A stretch of DNA of 64,000 nucleotides from Novacetimonas pomaceti (GTDB lineage: Bacteria > Pseudomonadota > Alphaproteobacteria > Acetobacterales > Acetobacteraceae), in contig NZ_NOXG01000001.1 of assembly GCF_003207955.1 (NCBI RefSeq), positions 124,001-188,000 on the forward strand. The letters run 5' to 3'. Shown here in pieces: positions 26,001-33,704 of the stretch (position 1 is the stretch's first letter; each line of letters opens with the position of its first letter). The notes below the pieces were generated by a model that worked only from the letters and a program-made list of their open reading frames with translations, did not search any database and was not told where the DNA came from. The position numbers and the translations under genes are program-made.

Positions 26001-26338
26001 TGTAATGCCGCCTCCACATCGCGGGCCGCGCCGTTGATGTCGCGCGACAGGGAAAACTGCAGCGTGATGCGCGCCTGGTTCGCCGATGACTGCGATGTCA
26101 TCTCCGTCAGGTCCGCGATCTGGCCCAGATGGCGTTCCAGCGGGGCCGCCACGGAACTGGCGATTTCATCGGGCGTGCCGCCCGACTGCCGCGCCTGCAC
26201 CTGAATTACGGGAAAATCAACGTTTGGCAGGTCCGCGACCGGAAGGGTCAGATAGCCGATGACCCCGCCGATAAGCAGGGCCACCGTCAGCAGGGTCGTT
26301 GCAACCGGGCGCCGGACAAACAGGGCAACCGGATTCAC
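23042..26338 (-). CDS. RND multidrug efflux permease, MdtC-like
   Basis: This 1098-residue RND pump uses proton flow to expel drugs from the periplasm. It begins MNPVALFVRRPVATTLL from a GTG codon that overlaps the stop of the upstream pump gene. The TM4 proton-relay aspartates are in GFVVDDAIVVVEN near residue 400. It is about 70 residues longer than E. coli MdtC because of a Gly/Ser/Thr-rich insert between about residues 770 and 840 in the second periplasmic domain. The two pumps probably form a mixed trimer as MdtB and MdtC do. Confidence 0.92.
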   Translation of the reverse strand: MNPVALFVRRPVATTLLTVALLIGGVIGYLTLPVADLPNVDFPVIQVQARQSGGTPDEIASSVAAPLERHLGQIADLTEMTSQSSANQARITLQFSLSRDINGAARDVEAALQAAHADLPTSLRQNPSYFKANPNGAPIMILALTSKTRTAAQLYDLASNVLQQHLSQISGVGEVEVGGSSLPAVRVEMNPLALYKFGIGFEDVRAALASANAHTPKGFIDHGNYRYTLATNDQVHNAQAYRDLIIAYHDSRPVRLADVAYVMDGVEDVRNAGYVNRQPAVLAIIFAQAGANIISTNDQIRAEIPALRSALPADVNLSNMMDRSTTIRAALEDTQFTLVMSVVLVVVVVLVFLHSWRITIVPAIVVPTSIIATFAAMKFLGYSLDNLSLMALTVSTGFVVDDAIVVVENISRHLEAGMDRMQATLLGAQEVAFTVMSITVSLIAVFLPILLLSGVAGRLFHEFAMTMSVTIVISMVLSLTLTPMLTSRFLSRETVHASATGKTGRIAALLERGLTGLQQTYARTLEIALAHRRLTVMSLPLTIVLMAALFIKMPKGLFPDSDTGMLMGHLMGDESISFQAMQGKIDTVQKAIMADRDVSRVMGFMGGRGSSNQANLFVILKDKSERNDTPAVTIARINRRLRNMVGARFYASAPGALRMGGRQSNAAYQYSLQSDSSSDLYQWTPRLVTALQRHRELTDISSDVQQGGDALQVSIDRDTSSRVNITPQLISNTLYDAYGQRAASVIYNPLNQYRVVMEVQPRFWQDPTTLKQVWVSVAGGTAGGGTQSNTVRVRTDTGSTESQLSAQSFRNQIANTLAGGNSTSSGSAVSTNSETMVPLTLVATPKPTLTALSVNHQGQSVSTTVSFNLANGVSLSQAVQIMHEEMVRLHMPSNIQGSFAGNAAQFQKSVNNEPLLILAALAAVYMTLGILYESYVHPFTILSTLPSAGVGALLALQVFGEEFSLIAMIGVILLIGIVKKNAIMLVDFAITAEREGHTPLEAIRTACLMRFRPIMMTTFAAALGALPLIFGHGYGSELRRPLGIAIVGGLIVSQALTLYTTPVVYLYLDRLGASFRQRYLRLTSGLSSSRTNLSKQDS

Positions 26339-29300
26339 GAGGGCGCCTGTGTGGGGTCTGTGTTACGCGGCCCGGTTTCGCCCGCCAGCGCGAAACGCCG
26401 CCGCAGCCGCACGCTGATCCGGTCCATGAACAGATAGATGACCGGCGTGGTGAACAGCGTCAGCAGCTGGCTGACCAGCAGGCCACCCACGATGGCGATG
26501 CCCAGCGGACGCCGCAGTTCCGATCCGGTGCCGGTGCCGATCACCATGGGGACCGCGCCCAGCATGGCCGCCAGCGTCGTCATCAGGATGGGACGGAAAC
26601 GCAGCAGGGCGGCATGGCGGATCGAATGCAGCGGCGACATGCCCTCTATCCGTTCGGCCTCAAGCGCGAAATCGATCATCATGATGGCGTTTTTCTTGAC
26701 GATACCGATCAGCAGTACCAGCCCGATGATCCCCATGATGTCCAGTCCCGATCCCGTGACCAGCAGCGCCAGCAGCGCGCCGATCCCCGCGGACGGCAGG
26801 GTGGAGAGGATCGTGATCGGGTGGATGAAGCTTTCATACAGGATGCCCAGCACGATATAGACCGCCGCCAGCGCGGCCAGCACCAGCCATGCCTCGTTCG
26901 AAAGGGAGCTGCGGAAGGCTGCGGCCGTTCCCTGGAACGAGGTCTGGAAGGTGGAGGGCAGGTGGATTTCACGTTCCACCCGCTCGATCGCGTCCGTGGC
27001 ACTGCCCAGCGAGTAACCCGGCGTCACGTTGAAGGAGATCGTCGTCGCGGGGAACTGCCCCACATGCGTAATCAGCAGCGGCGCGGTGTCCTGCGTCACG
27101 GACGTGACCGAGGCCAGGGGCACCAGTCCCGACGTGGGCGAGCGGGTGGGGCCGGAGGTGCTTTCCCCCGAATTGCCACTGATCCCCGGCAGGTAAATCT
27201 CGTTCAGGGAGGTCAGGCTCTTCTGGAACGCGGGATCGGCCTCCAGGATGACGCGATACTGGTTGGACTGCGTGAAGATGGTGGAGATCTGGCGCTGTCC
27301 GAAGGAATCATACAGCACGTTGTCGATCGTCTGCGGCGTGATGGAGTACCGCGCGCCCGTCGTGCGGTCCAGCGTCACATGCGCCACCAGTCCCGCGGCC
27401 TGCAGGTCGGAGGTCACGTCCGACAGGGCCGGTTCCTTGCGCAGCCGGTCGATGAATTTCGGAACCCAGCTGGTGAACTGGTTGTAATCGGGGTTTTCCA
27501 GCAGGAACTGGTACTGCGTCGCCGCGACCGAGGTGTCGAGCGACAGGTCCTGGATCGGCTGCAGGTACAGGCTGGCCCCCGCGATATCCGCGGTTTCGCG
27601 CTGTATGCGGCTGGCGATCGTGCTGGCGTTGTCGCTGCGCTTGTCCTGCGGGCGCAGGTTGATGAGGAAGCGTCCCTGATTGAGGGTGACGTTCTGTCCG
27701 TCCACCCCGATGAAGGAGGACAGGCTGGTGACGTCGGGATCCTTGAGGATACGGTCGGCCAGTTCCTGCTGATGGCGCTTCATGGCGTCAAAGGAGGTCG
27801 ACTGCGCCATGACCGAAATGCCCTGGATGACGCCGGTATCCTGCGTGGGGAAAAAACCCTTTGGAATGATGACGGCCAGCACCCCGGTCAGGCCGAGCGT
27901 GATGACGAACAGCGCGAGCATCAGGCGCTGGTGGCGCAGCACGACATCCAGCGCGCGGCCATAACCCGCGATGGTGGCGGCCATGGCGCGTTCGACATGC
28001 ACGGCCCATGCCGCTTCCTTGCGGCCTTCGCGCTTTTCCGACAGCAGGCGCGCGCACATCATCGGCACCAGCGTCAGCGACACCACCGCCGACAGGATGA
28101 TCGTCACCGCCAGCGTCACCGCGAATTCATGGAACAGGCGTCCCACCACGTCGCCCATGAACAGCAGCGGGATCAGCACGGCGATCAGCGAGACCGTCAG
28201 CGATATGATGGTGAACCCGATTTCCCCCGCGCCCTTCAGGGCGGCGGTCATGCGGTCATCGCCCATTTCGATGTAGCGGGCGATGTTTTCGATCATGACG
28301 ATCGCGTCATCCACGACAAAGCCCGTGGCGATCGTCAGCGCCATCAGCGACAGGTTGTCCAGCGAAAAGCCCAGCAGGTACATCGCCGCCAGCGTGCCCA
28401 CCAGCGACAGCGGCACCGACAGGCTGGGGATGATGGTGGCGGGCACGTTGCGCAGGAATATGAAGATCACGCCCACGACAAGGAACAGCGCCAGTCCCAG
28501 TTCGAACTCCACATCCTCCACCGAGGCGCGGATCGTCGTGGTGCGGTCCGTCAGCGGCGTGATGGTGATGCCGGGCGGCAGTGACTGCTGCAGGTGGGGA
28601 AGGGCGTACTTGATGTTGTCGACCACCGAAATGACGTTCGCGCCCGGCTGGCGCTGCACGTTCAGCACAAGGGCGGGCGTCCTGTTGGCCCATGCCGCCA
28701 GTTCCGTGTTTTCCGGCCCGATCACCACCGTCGCGATATCGCGGATGCGCACCGGCCCGCTGTTCTGATAGGCGACGACCTGGTTAAGCAGCTGGTCCAC
28801 GCCTGAAATCTGCCCGTCGATCCGCAGGGTGGTCGCGCGCTGCGGGCCGTCGAACGTGCCGGTGGGCGAATTGACGTTCACATTGCCGATGGTCGTGCGC
28901 AGGGTATCGAGGTCGATGCCGAACGAGGTCAGTTTCGGGATGTTGACCCGCACGCGGATCGCCTTGCGGTTGCCGCCGGACAGGGTGACAAGGCCGACGC
29001 CCGAAATCTGGCTGATTTTCTGCGCAAGGCGGGTGTCGATATAATCCTCGACCTCCGTCAGGGGCATGGTCTTTGACGTGATGCCCAACGTCAGGACAGG
29101 GGTGTCGGCCGGATTGACCTTGGCATAGACCGGGGGCGCTGGCAGGTCGCTTGGCAGCAGGGAGTTGGCCTGGTTGATGGCGGCCTGCACCTCCTGCTCG
29201 GCAATGTCCATCGTCATCGTCAGGCCGAAACGCAGCGTGATGACCGACGCCCCGCCGGACGACTGCGACGTCATCTGGTCCAGTCCCGACATCTCCCCGA

Positions 29301-29511
29301 ACTGCGTCTCCAGCGGCGCCGTAACGGACGTGGCCATGACGTCCGGACTGGCGCCGGGATAGAAGGTCTGCACCGTGATCGTCGGATATTCGACCTCCGG
29401 CAGGGCGGAAACCGGCAGGAAGTGGTAGCCCAGCAGACCCGCGAGCATGATGGCGAGCATAAGCAGCGTGGTCGCGACCGGGCGCTGGATAAACAGGCGG
29501 GAGGGATTCAC
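26335..29511 (-). CDS. RND multidrug efflux permease, MdtB-like
   Basis: This RND pump has 1058 residues from the chosen start. MNPSRLFIQRPVATTLLMLA is the typical first helix, and GFVVDDAIVMIEN carries the TM4 aspartate pair. I chose GTG at 29511, with GGAG 8 nt upstream and a start that matches the sister pump. A GTG at 29547 would add 12 residues. It follows the adaptor gene and overlaps the second pump gene. Confidence 0.92.
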   Translation of the reverse strand: MNPSRLFIQRPVATTLLMLAIMLAGLLGYHFLPVSALPEVEYPTITVQTFYPGASPDVMATSVTAPLETQFGEMSGLDQMTSQSSGGASVITLRFGLTMTMDIAEQEVQAAINQANSLLPSDLPAPPVYAKVNPADTPVLTLGITSKTMPLTEVEDYIDTRLAQKISQISGVGLVTLSGGNRKAIRVRVNIPKLTSFGIDLDTLRTTIGNVNVNSPTGTFDGPQRATTLRIDGQISGVDQLLNQVVAYQNSGPVRIRDIATVVIGPENTELAAWANRTPALVLNVQRQPGANVISVVDNIKYALPHLQQSLPPGITITPLTDRTTTIRASVEDVEFELGLALFLVVGVIFIFLRNVPATIIPSLSVPLSLVGTLAAMYLLGFSLDNLSLMALTIATGFVVDDAIVMIENIARYIEMGDDRMTAALKGAGEIGFTIISLTVSLIAVLIPLLFMGDVVGRLFHEFAVTLAVTIILSAVVSLTLVPMMCARLLSEKREGRKEAAWAVHVERAMAATIAGYGRALDVVLRHQRLMLALFVITLGLTGVLAVIIPKGFFPTQDTGVIQGISVMAQSTSFDAMKRHQQELADRILKDPDVTSLSSFIGVDGQNVTLNQGRFLINLRPQDKRSDNASTIASRIQRETADIAGASLYLQPIQDLSLDTSVAATQYQFLLENPDYNQFTSWVPKFIDRLRKEPALSDVTSDLQAAGLVAHVTLDRTTGARYSITPQTIDNVLYDSFGQRQISTIFTQSNQYRVILEADPAFQKSLTSLNEIYLPGISGNSGESTSGPTRSPTSGLVPLASVTSVTQDTAPLLITHVGQFPATTISFNVTPGYSLGSATDAIERVEREIHLPSTFQTSFQGTAAAFRSSLSNEAWLVLAALAAVYIVLGILYESFIHPITILSTLPSAGIGALLALLVTGSGLDIMGIIGLVLLIGIVKKNAIMMIDFALEAERIEGMSPLHSIRHAALLRFRPILMTTLAAMLGAVPMVIGTGTGSELRRPLGIAIVGGLLVSQLLTLFTTPVIYLFMDRISVRLRRRFALAGETGPRNTDPTQAPS

Positions 29512-29578
29512 GCGGGCATCTCCGTCGAAGGCAGGATGGGCGGACACACGACGGTATCAGCCGTGATCGCGGGCGGGA

Positions 29579-30838
29579 TCATCCCTGCTTCGGCGCGGAT
29601 TGGGCGTCGGCGGGCGTTTCGGCCGGGATGCTGACCTTTATCCCGCTGCGCAGGTGATCGACGCCATCGGTCACGACGGTTTCGCCCTCCTTCAGCCCCG
29701 ATGACACGACCGTCATGCTGTCATTGGCGTGGCCGGTCTTCACGTCCCGGACATCGACGGTCCTGTCCGCCTTGACGACATAGACGAACTGCCCGTTGGG
29801 GCCGGTCTGCAACGCGTTCGTCGGCACCAGCAGGACGCCATGTTCCGTCGTCACCATCAGGTGCGCGTTGACGAACTGGTTGGGGAACAGCGTTTCCTCG
29901 TTGTTGGGGAAGATGGCGCGCATGCGCACGGTGCCGGTCGAGGTGTCGATCTGGCTGTCCAGCACGCTGACCTGCCCGTCGGCGATCTTGTGCTCGTTGC
30001 TGCTGTCCCAGGCCTCCACCGGCAGGGAGGCGCCGGCATGCAGGCGGTCCGCCACGGGGCCGATATCATTTTCCGGCAGCGTGAAAATGACCGAAATCGG
30101 CTGCATCTGCGTCAGGATCACCAGACCGTTCGTCTGTCCCGCGGTGATGTAGTTGCCCGCGTCCACCTGGCGGATGCCGACGCGACCATCCACGGGGGCG
30201 ATGATGTGGCAGTACTGGATCTGGAGCTTTTCATTATCGACCATCGCCTGGTCGGCCTTGACCGTGCCCTCGTACTGTTCGACCAGGAACTGCTGGTCGC
30301 GCGCCGTCATGGCCGACACGCTGTTCTGCCGGATCAGGGTCTGGTAGCGCACGTTGTCCACCCGCGCCTTTTCCAGCTGCGCCTTGTCCTGCGCCAGCTG
30401 TCCCTCGTACTGCGCCAGCAGCACGTCATAGGGCCGCGTGTCCACAAGGGCGAGCAGGTCGCCCTTGTGGACATGCTGCCCTTCGGTGAACAGGACCTTC
30501 ATCAGGTAGCCGTCGATGCGCGACTGTACCGTGACGTTGGTGATCGGCACGACAGTGCCCAGTTCCGTCAGCACGAACGGCATGTCGCCGGCATGCACGC
30601 TTGCAACGGCGACGGGCTGTGGCGCGTTGTTGGCGTCATGTTTCTTCCCGCCGCCACTGTGGGGACGCAGGAACGCAACCGCCAGCATGAGCGCGAATGC
30701 GCCAAGACCGCCCCATACAAGGAGATGCCTGCGCCGGGGAGGAGGGGTGGGGCTGCTGTTCGTGGGGGAAGGGGATGACGGGGACTGGGTTGGGGTATCC
30801 ATGTTCAGGTCAGTTTTCCACCACAGGTTGCATTGCAT
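29579..30838 (-). CDS. Efflux periplasmic adaptor (membrane fusion protein), MdtA-like
   Basis: This adaptor has 419 residues from this start and links the RND pumps to the outer-membrane channel. A proline/serine-rich N-terminus is followed by a single membrane anchor near residues 38-57. The lipoyl halves (VQSRIDGYLMKVLFTEGQHV and IIAPVDGRVGIRQVDAGNYI) flank a helical hairpin, and a beta-barrel domain follows. An ATG at 30802 (MDTPTQ) is an equally possible start. It is the first gene of the efflux operon. Confidence 0.92.
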   Translation of the reverse strand: MQCNLWWKTDLNMDTPTQSPSSPSPTNSSPTPPPRRRHLLVWGGLGAFALMLAVAFLRPHSGGGKKHDANNAPQPVAVASVHAGDMPFVLTELGTVVPITNVTVQSRIDGYLMKVLFTEGQHVHKGDLLALVDTRPYDVLLAQYEGQLAQDKAQLEKARVDNVRYQTLIRQNSVSAMTARDQQFLVEQYEGTVKADQAMVDNEKLQIQYCHIIAPVDGRVGIRQVDAGNYITAGQTNGLVILTQMQPISVIFTLPENDIGPVADRLHAGASLPVEAWDSSNEHKIADGQVSVLDSQIDTSTGTVRMRAIFPNNEETLFPNQFVNAHLMVTTEHGVLLVPTNALQTGPNGQFVYVVKADRTVDVRDVKTGHANDSMTVVSSGLKEGETVVTDGVDHLRSGIKVSIPAETPADAQSAPKQG

Positions 30839-30953
30839 CGACCACCGGAACAGGCCGTCTGCCGGGGAAGAATGGCATGCGGCGGTCAGGGTAACTTGGA
30901 AACGGCACAGGCATAAAGTATTGGAATGTAACGTCTCAAAGAATATATTTTTT

Positions 30954-30981
30954 GTTATAGAGATGAATGTTTCAGTGTCGA
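30954..30981 (-). promoter_or_regulatory. Predicted promoter of the RND efflux operon
   Basis: On the minus strand TCGACA (30981-30976) and TATAAC (30959-30954) are spaced by 16 nt, each one base off consensus. The site sits in an AT-rich island between the MFS stop and the adaptor start, so the RND operon probably has its own promoter. Confidence 0.65.
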
Positions 30982-30982
30982 T

Positions 30983-32452
30983 TTAAATTTTGGTATGGTT
31001 TGGGCTGCTTTGCCCGACCGTGGCATCGTGGCCGCTGATTTCCGCTCCGGCCCGGGGCGACAGGCGCGCCAGCAGCACCGATGCCGGCGCGCAGAGGATG
31101 CCCATCGTGACGAACGCCGCGCTGAAGGCGCCGCCCGTGGCTGATCCCGTGTCGCCGGCGGGAAACACCATCCGCGAAAGCGACAGCACGGCGGCGGCGA
31201 CGCAGATGCCCAGTGACAGCGTCATCTGCTGCGCGGTGGAATAGAAGCTGGTCGCGGCACTCATCCGTTCCGGCGGCATGTCGGCATAGGCGATGGTGTT
31301 GTATCCCGTGAACTGCAGCGCCTGCGACATGCCCAGCCCGATCATGGCCACCACCAGCACCCATAATGACCAGTTCGCGCCAAACGCCGCGAGGAAACAG
31401 CACCCCGCGGGCAGCACGACCGCGTTGAGGACAAGGATGCGCCGGAATCCCCACTGCCGGTAAAGGCGCACGGCCAGCACCCGCATGCCAAGCGCGCCAA
31501 GCGGGGCGACAAAGGTGATGGTGCCGCTGCGTGCCGCGCTGAGGCCGAATTCCAGCTGCAGGAAAGAGGGGAGGAGGAACGCGATCGCCCCTGTCGCCAG
31601 GCGTGAAAACGCGCCGGCGCAGATCGACACGCGAAACGTGCTGACCCGCCACAGCGACAGGTCCAGGACCGGATGCGCGACATGGCGGGCATGGCGGGCA
31701 TACGCCCAGAGGCACAGCATCCCCACGCTCACAAGGCCAAGCATCGCCCCCGCCGGCATCTGTCCATGGCTGGACAGTTCCGCCCCCAGCATCAGGGCGG
31801 CAAGGCCCGTGCCGGACAGCACGATCCCGCGCACGTCGAATGGCGCGACGTGGGGGGCGCGCACCTGCGGGATGAAAAGGCGCGTCATGACGATGGCGAC
31901 CAGCCCCACCGGAATGTTGATGTAGAATATCCACCGCCATGACAGGTAGGTCGTCAGCGCCCCGCCGATCACGGGACCGGTCATCGGTCCCAGGGTCGCG
32001 GGCAGCATCATCCAGAACATCGCCCCGATCAGCGCGGATTTCGGCACGTTCTGCAGGATGACCAGACGCCCGACCGGCACCATCATCGCCCCGCCGATCC
32101 CCTGTAGCGCCCGGGCCAGCGCCAGCGTCCACAGGTCGGGGGCCATGCTGCACAGGATGGAACCCGCCATGAACACGATGATGGCCCATTGCAGCACGCG
32201 CCGCCCGCCAAAACGGTCCGCCATCGGGCCGGAGGCGGGAATGAAGATCGCAAGGCTGAGCATGTATGACGTCAGCGCGACGGCCGTGCGCGCCACATCG
32301 ACGCCAAAGGTGCGCGCCATGGTGGGCAGCGCGGTCGTCAGCACCGTGCCGTCCATCTGTTCCATGAACAGGGTGCTGGCGACGATCAGGGCGACAATGC
32401 GCCGCCTGCCGGGCGGAATCACATCGGGGGAGGGAGGCTGGGTCGTTGGCAT
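30983..32452 (-). CDS. MFS multidrug transporter, DHA2 family, MdtD-like
   Basis: This 489-residue drug:H+ antiporter has about 14 hydrophobic segments. ARALQGIGGAMMVPVGRLVI in the first half closely matches what I recall of MdtD, and GPMTGPVIGGALTTYLSWRW is motif C. Gene order (MFS, adaptor, two RND pumps, channel) recalls mdtABCD, but here the MFS gene comes first. I chose ATG 32452; a TTG at 32464 would add four residues. No regulator lies beside it. Confidence 0.88.
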   Translation of the reverse strand: MPTTQPPSPDVIPPGRRRIVALIVASTLFMEQMDGTVLTTALPTMARTFGVDVARTAVALTSYMLSLAIFIPASGPMADRFGGRRVLQWAIIVFMAGSILCSMAPDLWTLALARALQGIGGAMMVPVGRLVILQNVPKSALIGAMFWMMLPATLGPMTGPVIGGALTTYLSWRWIFYINIPVGLVAIVMTRLFIPQVRAPHVAPFDVRGIVLSGTGLAALMLGAELSSHGQMPAGAMLGLVSVGMLCLWAYARHARHVAHPVLDLSLWRVSTFRVSICAGAFSRLATGAIAFLLPSFLQLEFGLSAARSGTITFVAPLGALGMRVLAVRLYRQWGFRRILVLNAVVLPAGCCFLAAFGANWSLWVLVVAMIGLGMSQALQFTGYNTIAYADMPPERMSAATSFYSTAQQMTLSLGICVAAAVLSLSRMVFPAGDTGSATGGAFSAAFVTMGILCAPASVLLARLSPRAGAEISGHDATVGQSSPNHTKI

Positions 32453-32568
32453 GGCGGTCGGCAATCAACGCATTATCATGCAAGATAGGCAACCGCCGAA
32501 GGGAACGCGATTCCCGACGACGCGTTGAATCGTGGACATATCGCACAGCAGAGGCAGGAGCATCGAAT

Positions 32569-32871
32569 ATGGCTGACATCAAGAACGAAGCCCTTGAAAA
32601 CAAGGCAGAAGGACTGGTGGAGCAGGGCGTGGGCCGCATCAAGGACGCGGCCGGCGGCCTGACGGGGAATGTCGGCATGCAGGCGGAAGGAAAGGTCGAT
32701 CAACTGTCCGGCATGGCGCGACAGGAATTCGCCGAACTCTATGAAGAGACCGAGGGCAAGCTGGAAAAGGCCGTCACCTTCGTGCGGGAACGTCCGCTGG
32801 CGTCGCTGGGCATTGCCGCGGCCATCGGAACCCTGCTGGCGCTTATGTTTGTGCCCCGTCGCAAAAGCTGA
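32569..32871 (+). CDS. CsbD-like stress protein with C-terminal membrane anchor
   Basis: This 100-residue protein combines a CsbD-like N-terminus (EQGVGRIKDAAGGLTGN, then AEGKVDQLSG) with a DUF883-like C-terminal anchor (RERPLASLGIAAAIGTLLAL, ending PRRKS). CsbD proteins are general-stress proteins of unknown mechanism. I chose ATG 32569 because it follows GGCAGGAGC and fits the family start. It is divergent from the MFS gene and is a relative of the protein at 20873. Confidence 0.75.
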   Translation: MADIKNEALENKAEGLVEQGVGRIKDAAGGLTGNVGMQAEGKVDQLSGMARQEFAELYEETEGKLEKAVTFVRERPLASLGIAAAIGTLLALMFVPRRKS

Positions 32872-32882
32872 GGAAAGCTGTC

Positions 32883-33019
32883 GAGTCGCTTTTTTTTCAT
32901 TTTAAGGGACTCGTTGATTCCAGAGCATCTTGCGCAACCGTACTTAAAAATGGTTTTCATCCCTTCAGAACGGAATTCGCATGCGAATCGGGCTGCGACA
33001 GCACGATCCGTAGCGAGTC
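32883..33019 (+). promoter_or_regulatory. GANTC-dense leader of rnhB-ccrM
   Basis: Five GANTC sites, the CcrM target, begin at 32883, 32908, 32916, 32985 and 33015, in a 137-base stretch where about 0.5 would be expected from base composition. A single TTAA half-site (32902-32905) recalls a CtrA box, but no full TTAA-N7-TTAA is present. In Caulobacter, GANTC methylation in the ccrM leader is known to affect its transcription, so feedback control is a reasonable inference here. Confidence 0.6.
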
Positions 33020-33031
33020 GGGAAGGGGTGA

Positions 33032-33682
33032 ATGCCAGATTACTCACGCGAGAAGGAACATGGCGGCAGGGTCGCGGGCGTGGACGAGGTCGGACGCGGC
33101 CCGCTTGCGGGACCGGTTGTCGCGGCGGCTGTCATGTTCCTGCGCGGCGTGCCCGACGATCTGGCCGGACGGCTGGATGATTCCAAGAAGTTGCGTCCCG
33201 CCCTGCGGGAACGGGCCTTTGCCGACCTTCACGCGTCCCCTTCCATCCTGATTGGCGTGGCCGCGGCGTCCGTTACGGAAATCGAACGCCACAACATCCT
33301 GCGGGCCGCCCACCTTGCGATGCAGCGCGCGGTCGCGCGCCTGTCGCGCCGTCCCGAACTCGTGCTTGTCGATGGCAATGCCGCGCCGGATTTCGGCTGC
33401 CCCGCGCAGTGCGTGGTGGGCGGCGATTCCCGATGCCTGTCGATTGCCGCGGCCTCCATCGTCGCCAAGGTCATACGCGACCGCCTGATGACGCGCCTTT
33501 CCCTGCGCTGGCCCGGCTATGGCTGGGAACGCAACGCCGGATATGGCACCCCCGCCCATCGCGCGGCACTGCGCGCGGGCGGCATCACGCCGCACCATCG
33601 CGCCGCCTTTGGCACCGTGCGTCAGCTTGTCCTGTCCACATCCCCCCACAGCCCTGAAAATGCGGAGCAGCCATCATGCTGA
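33032..33682 (+). CDS. rnhB: Ribonuclease HII
   Basis: RNase HII (216 residues) removes ribonucleotides from DNA and RNA primers. GVDEVGRGPLAGPVVAAAVM near residues 14-33 carries the first catalytic acids; DSKKL and VDGNAAP follow, and AAASIVAKVIRDRLM is the third motif. It begins MPDYSREKEH after GGAAGGGG. The rnhB-ccrM pairing is common in alphaproteobacteria. It ends 22 nt before ccrM and probably shares its promoter. Confidence 0.96.
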   Translation: MPDYSREKEHGGRVAGVDEVGRGPLAGPVVAAAVMFLRGVPDDLAGRLDDSKKLRPALRERAFADLHASPSILIGVAAASVTEIERHNILRAAHLAMQRAVARLSRRPELVLVDGNAAPDFGCPAQCVVGGDSRCLSIAAASIVAKVIRDRLMTRLSLRWPGYGWERNAGYGTPAHRAALRAGGITPHHRAAFGTVRQLVLSTSPHSPENAEQPSC

Positions 33683-33704
33683 CACACTCATGAGCGGAGC
33701 CGTC

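Noticed and set aside
26299..28584. 761-residue open frame on the plus strand opposite the RND pump genes
   Set aside because: It is rich in His, Gln, Asp and Arg with no domain, and it mirrors codon bias of the true minus-strand genes.
32902..32947. CtrA binding site in the ccrM leader
   Set aside because: Two TTAA tetramers occur (32902 and 32944), but not at the 7-nt spacing of the consensus. Kept only as a weak half-site.
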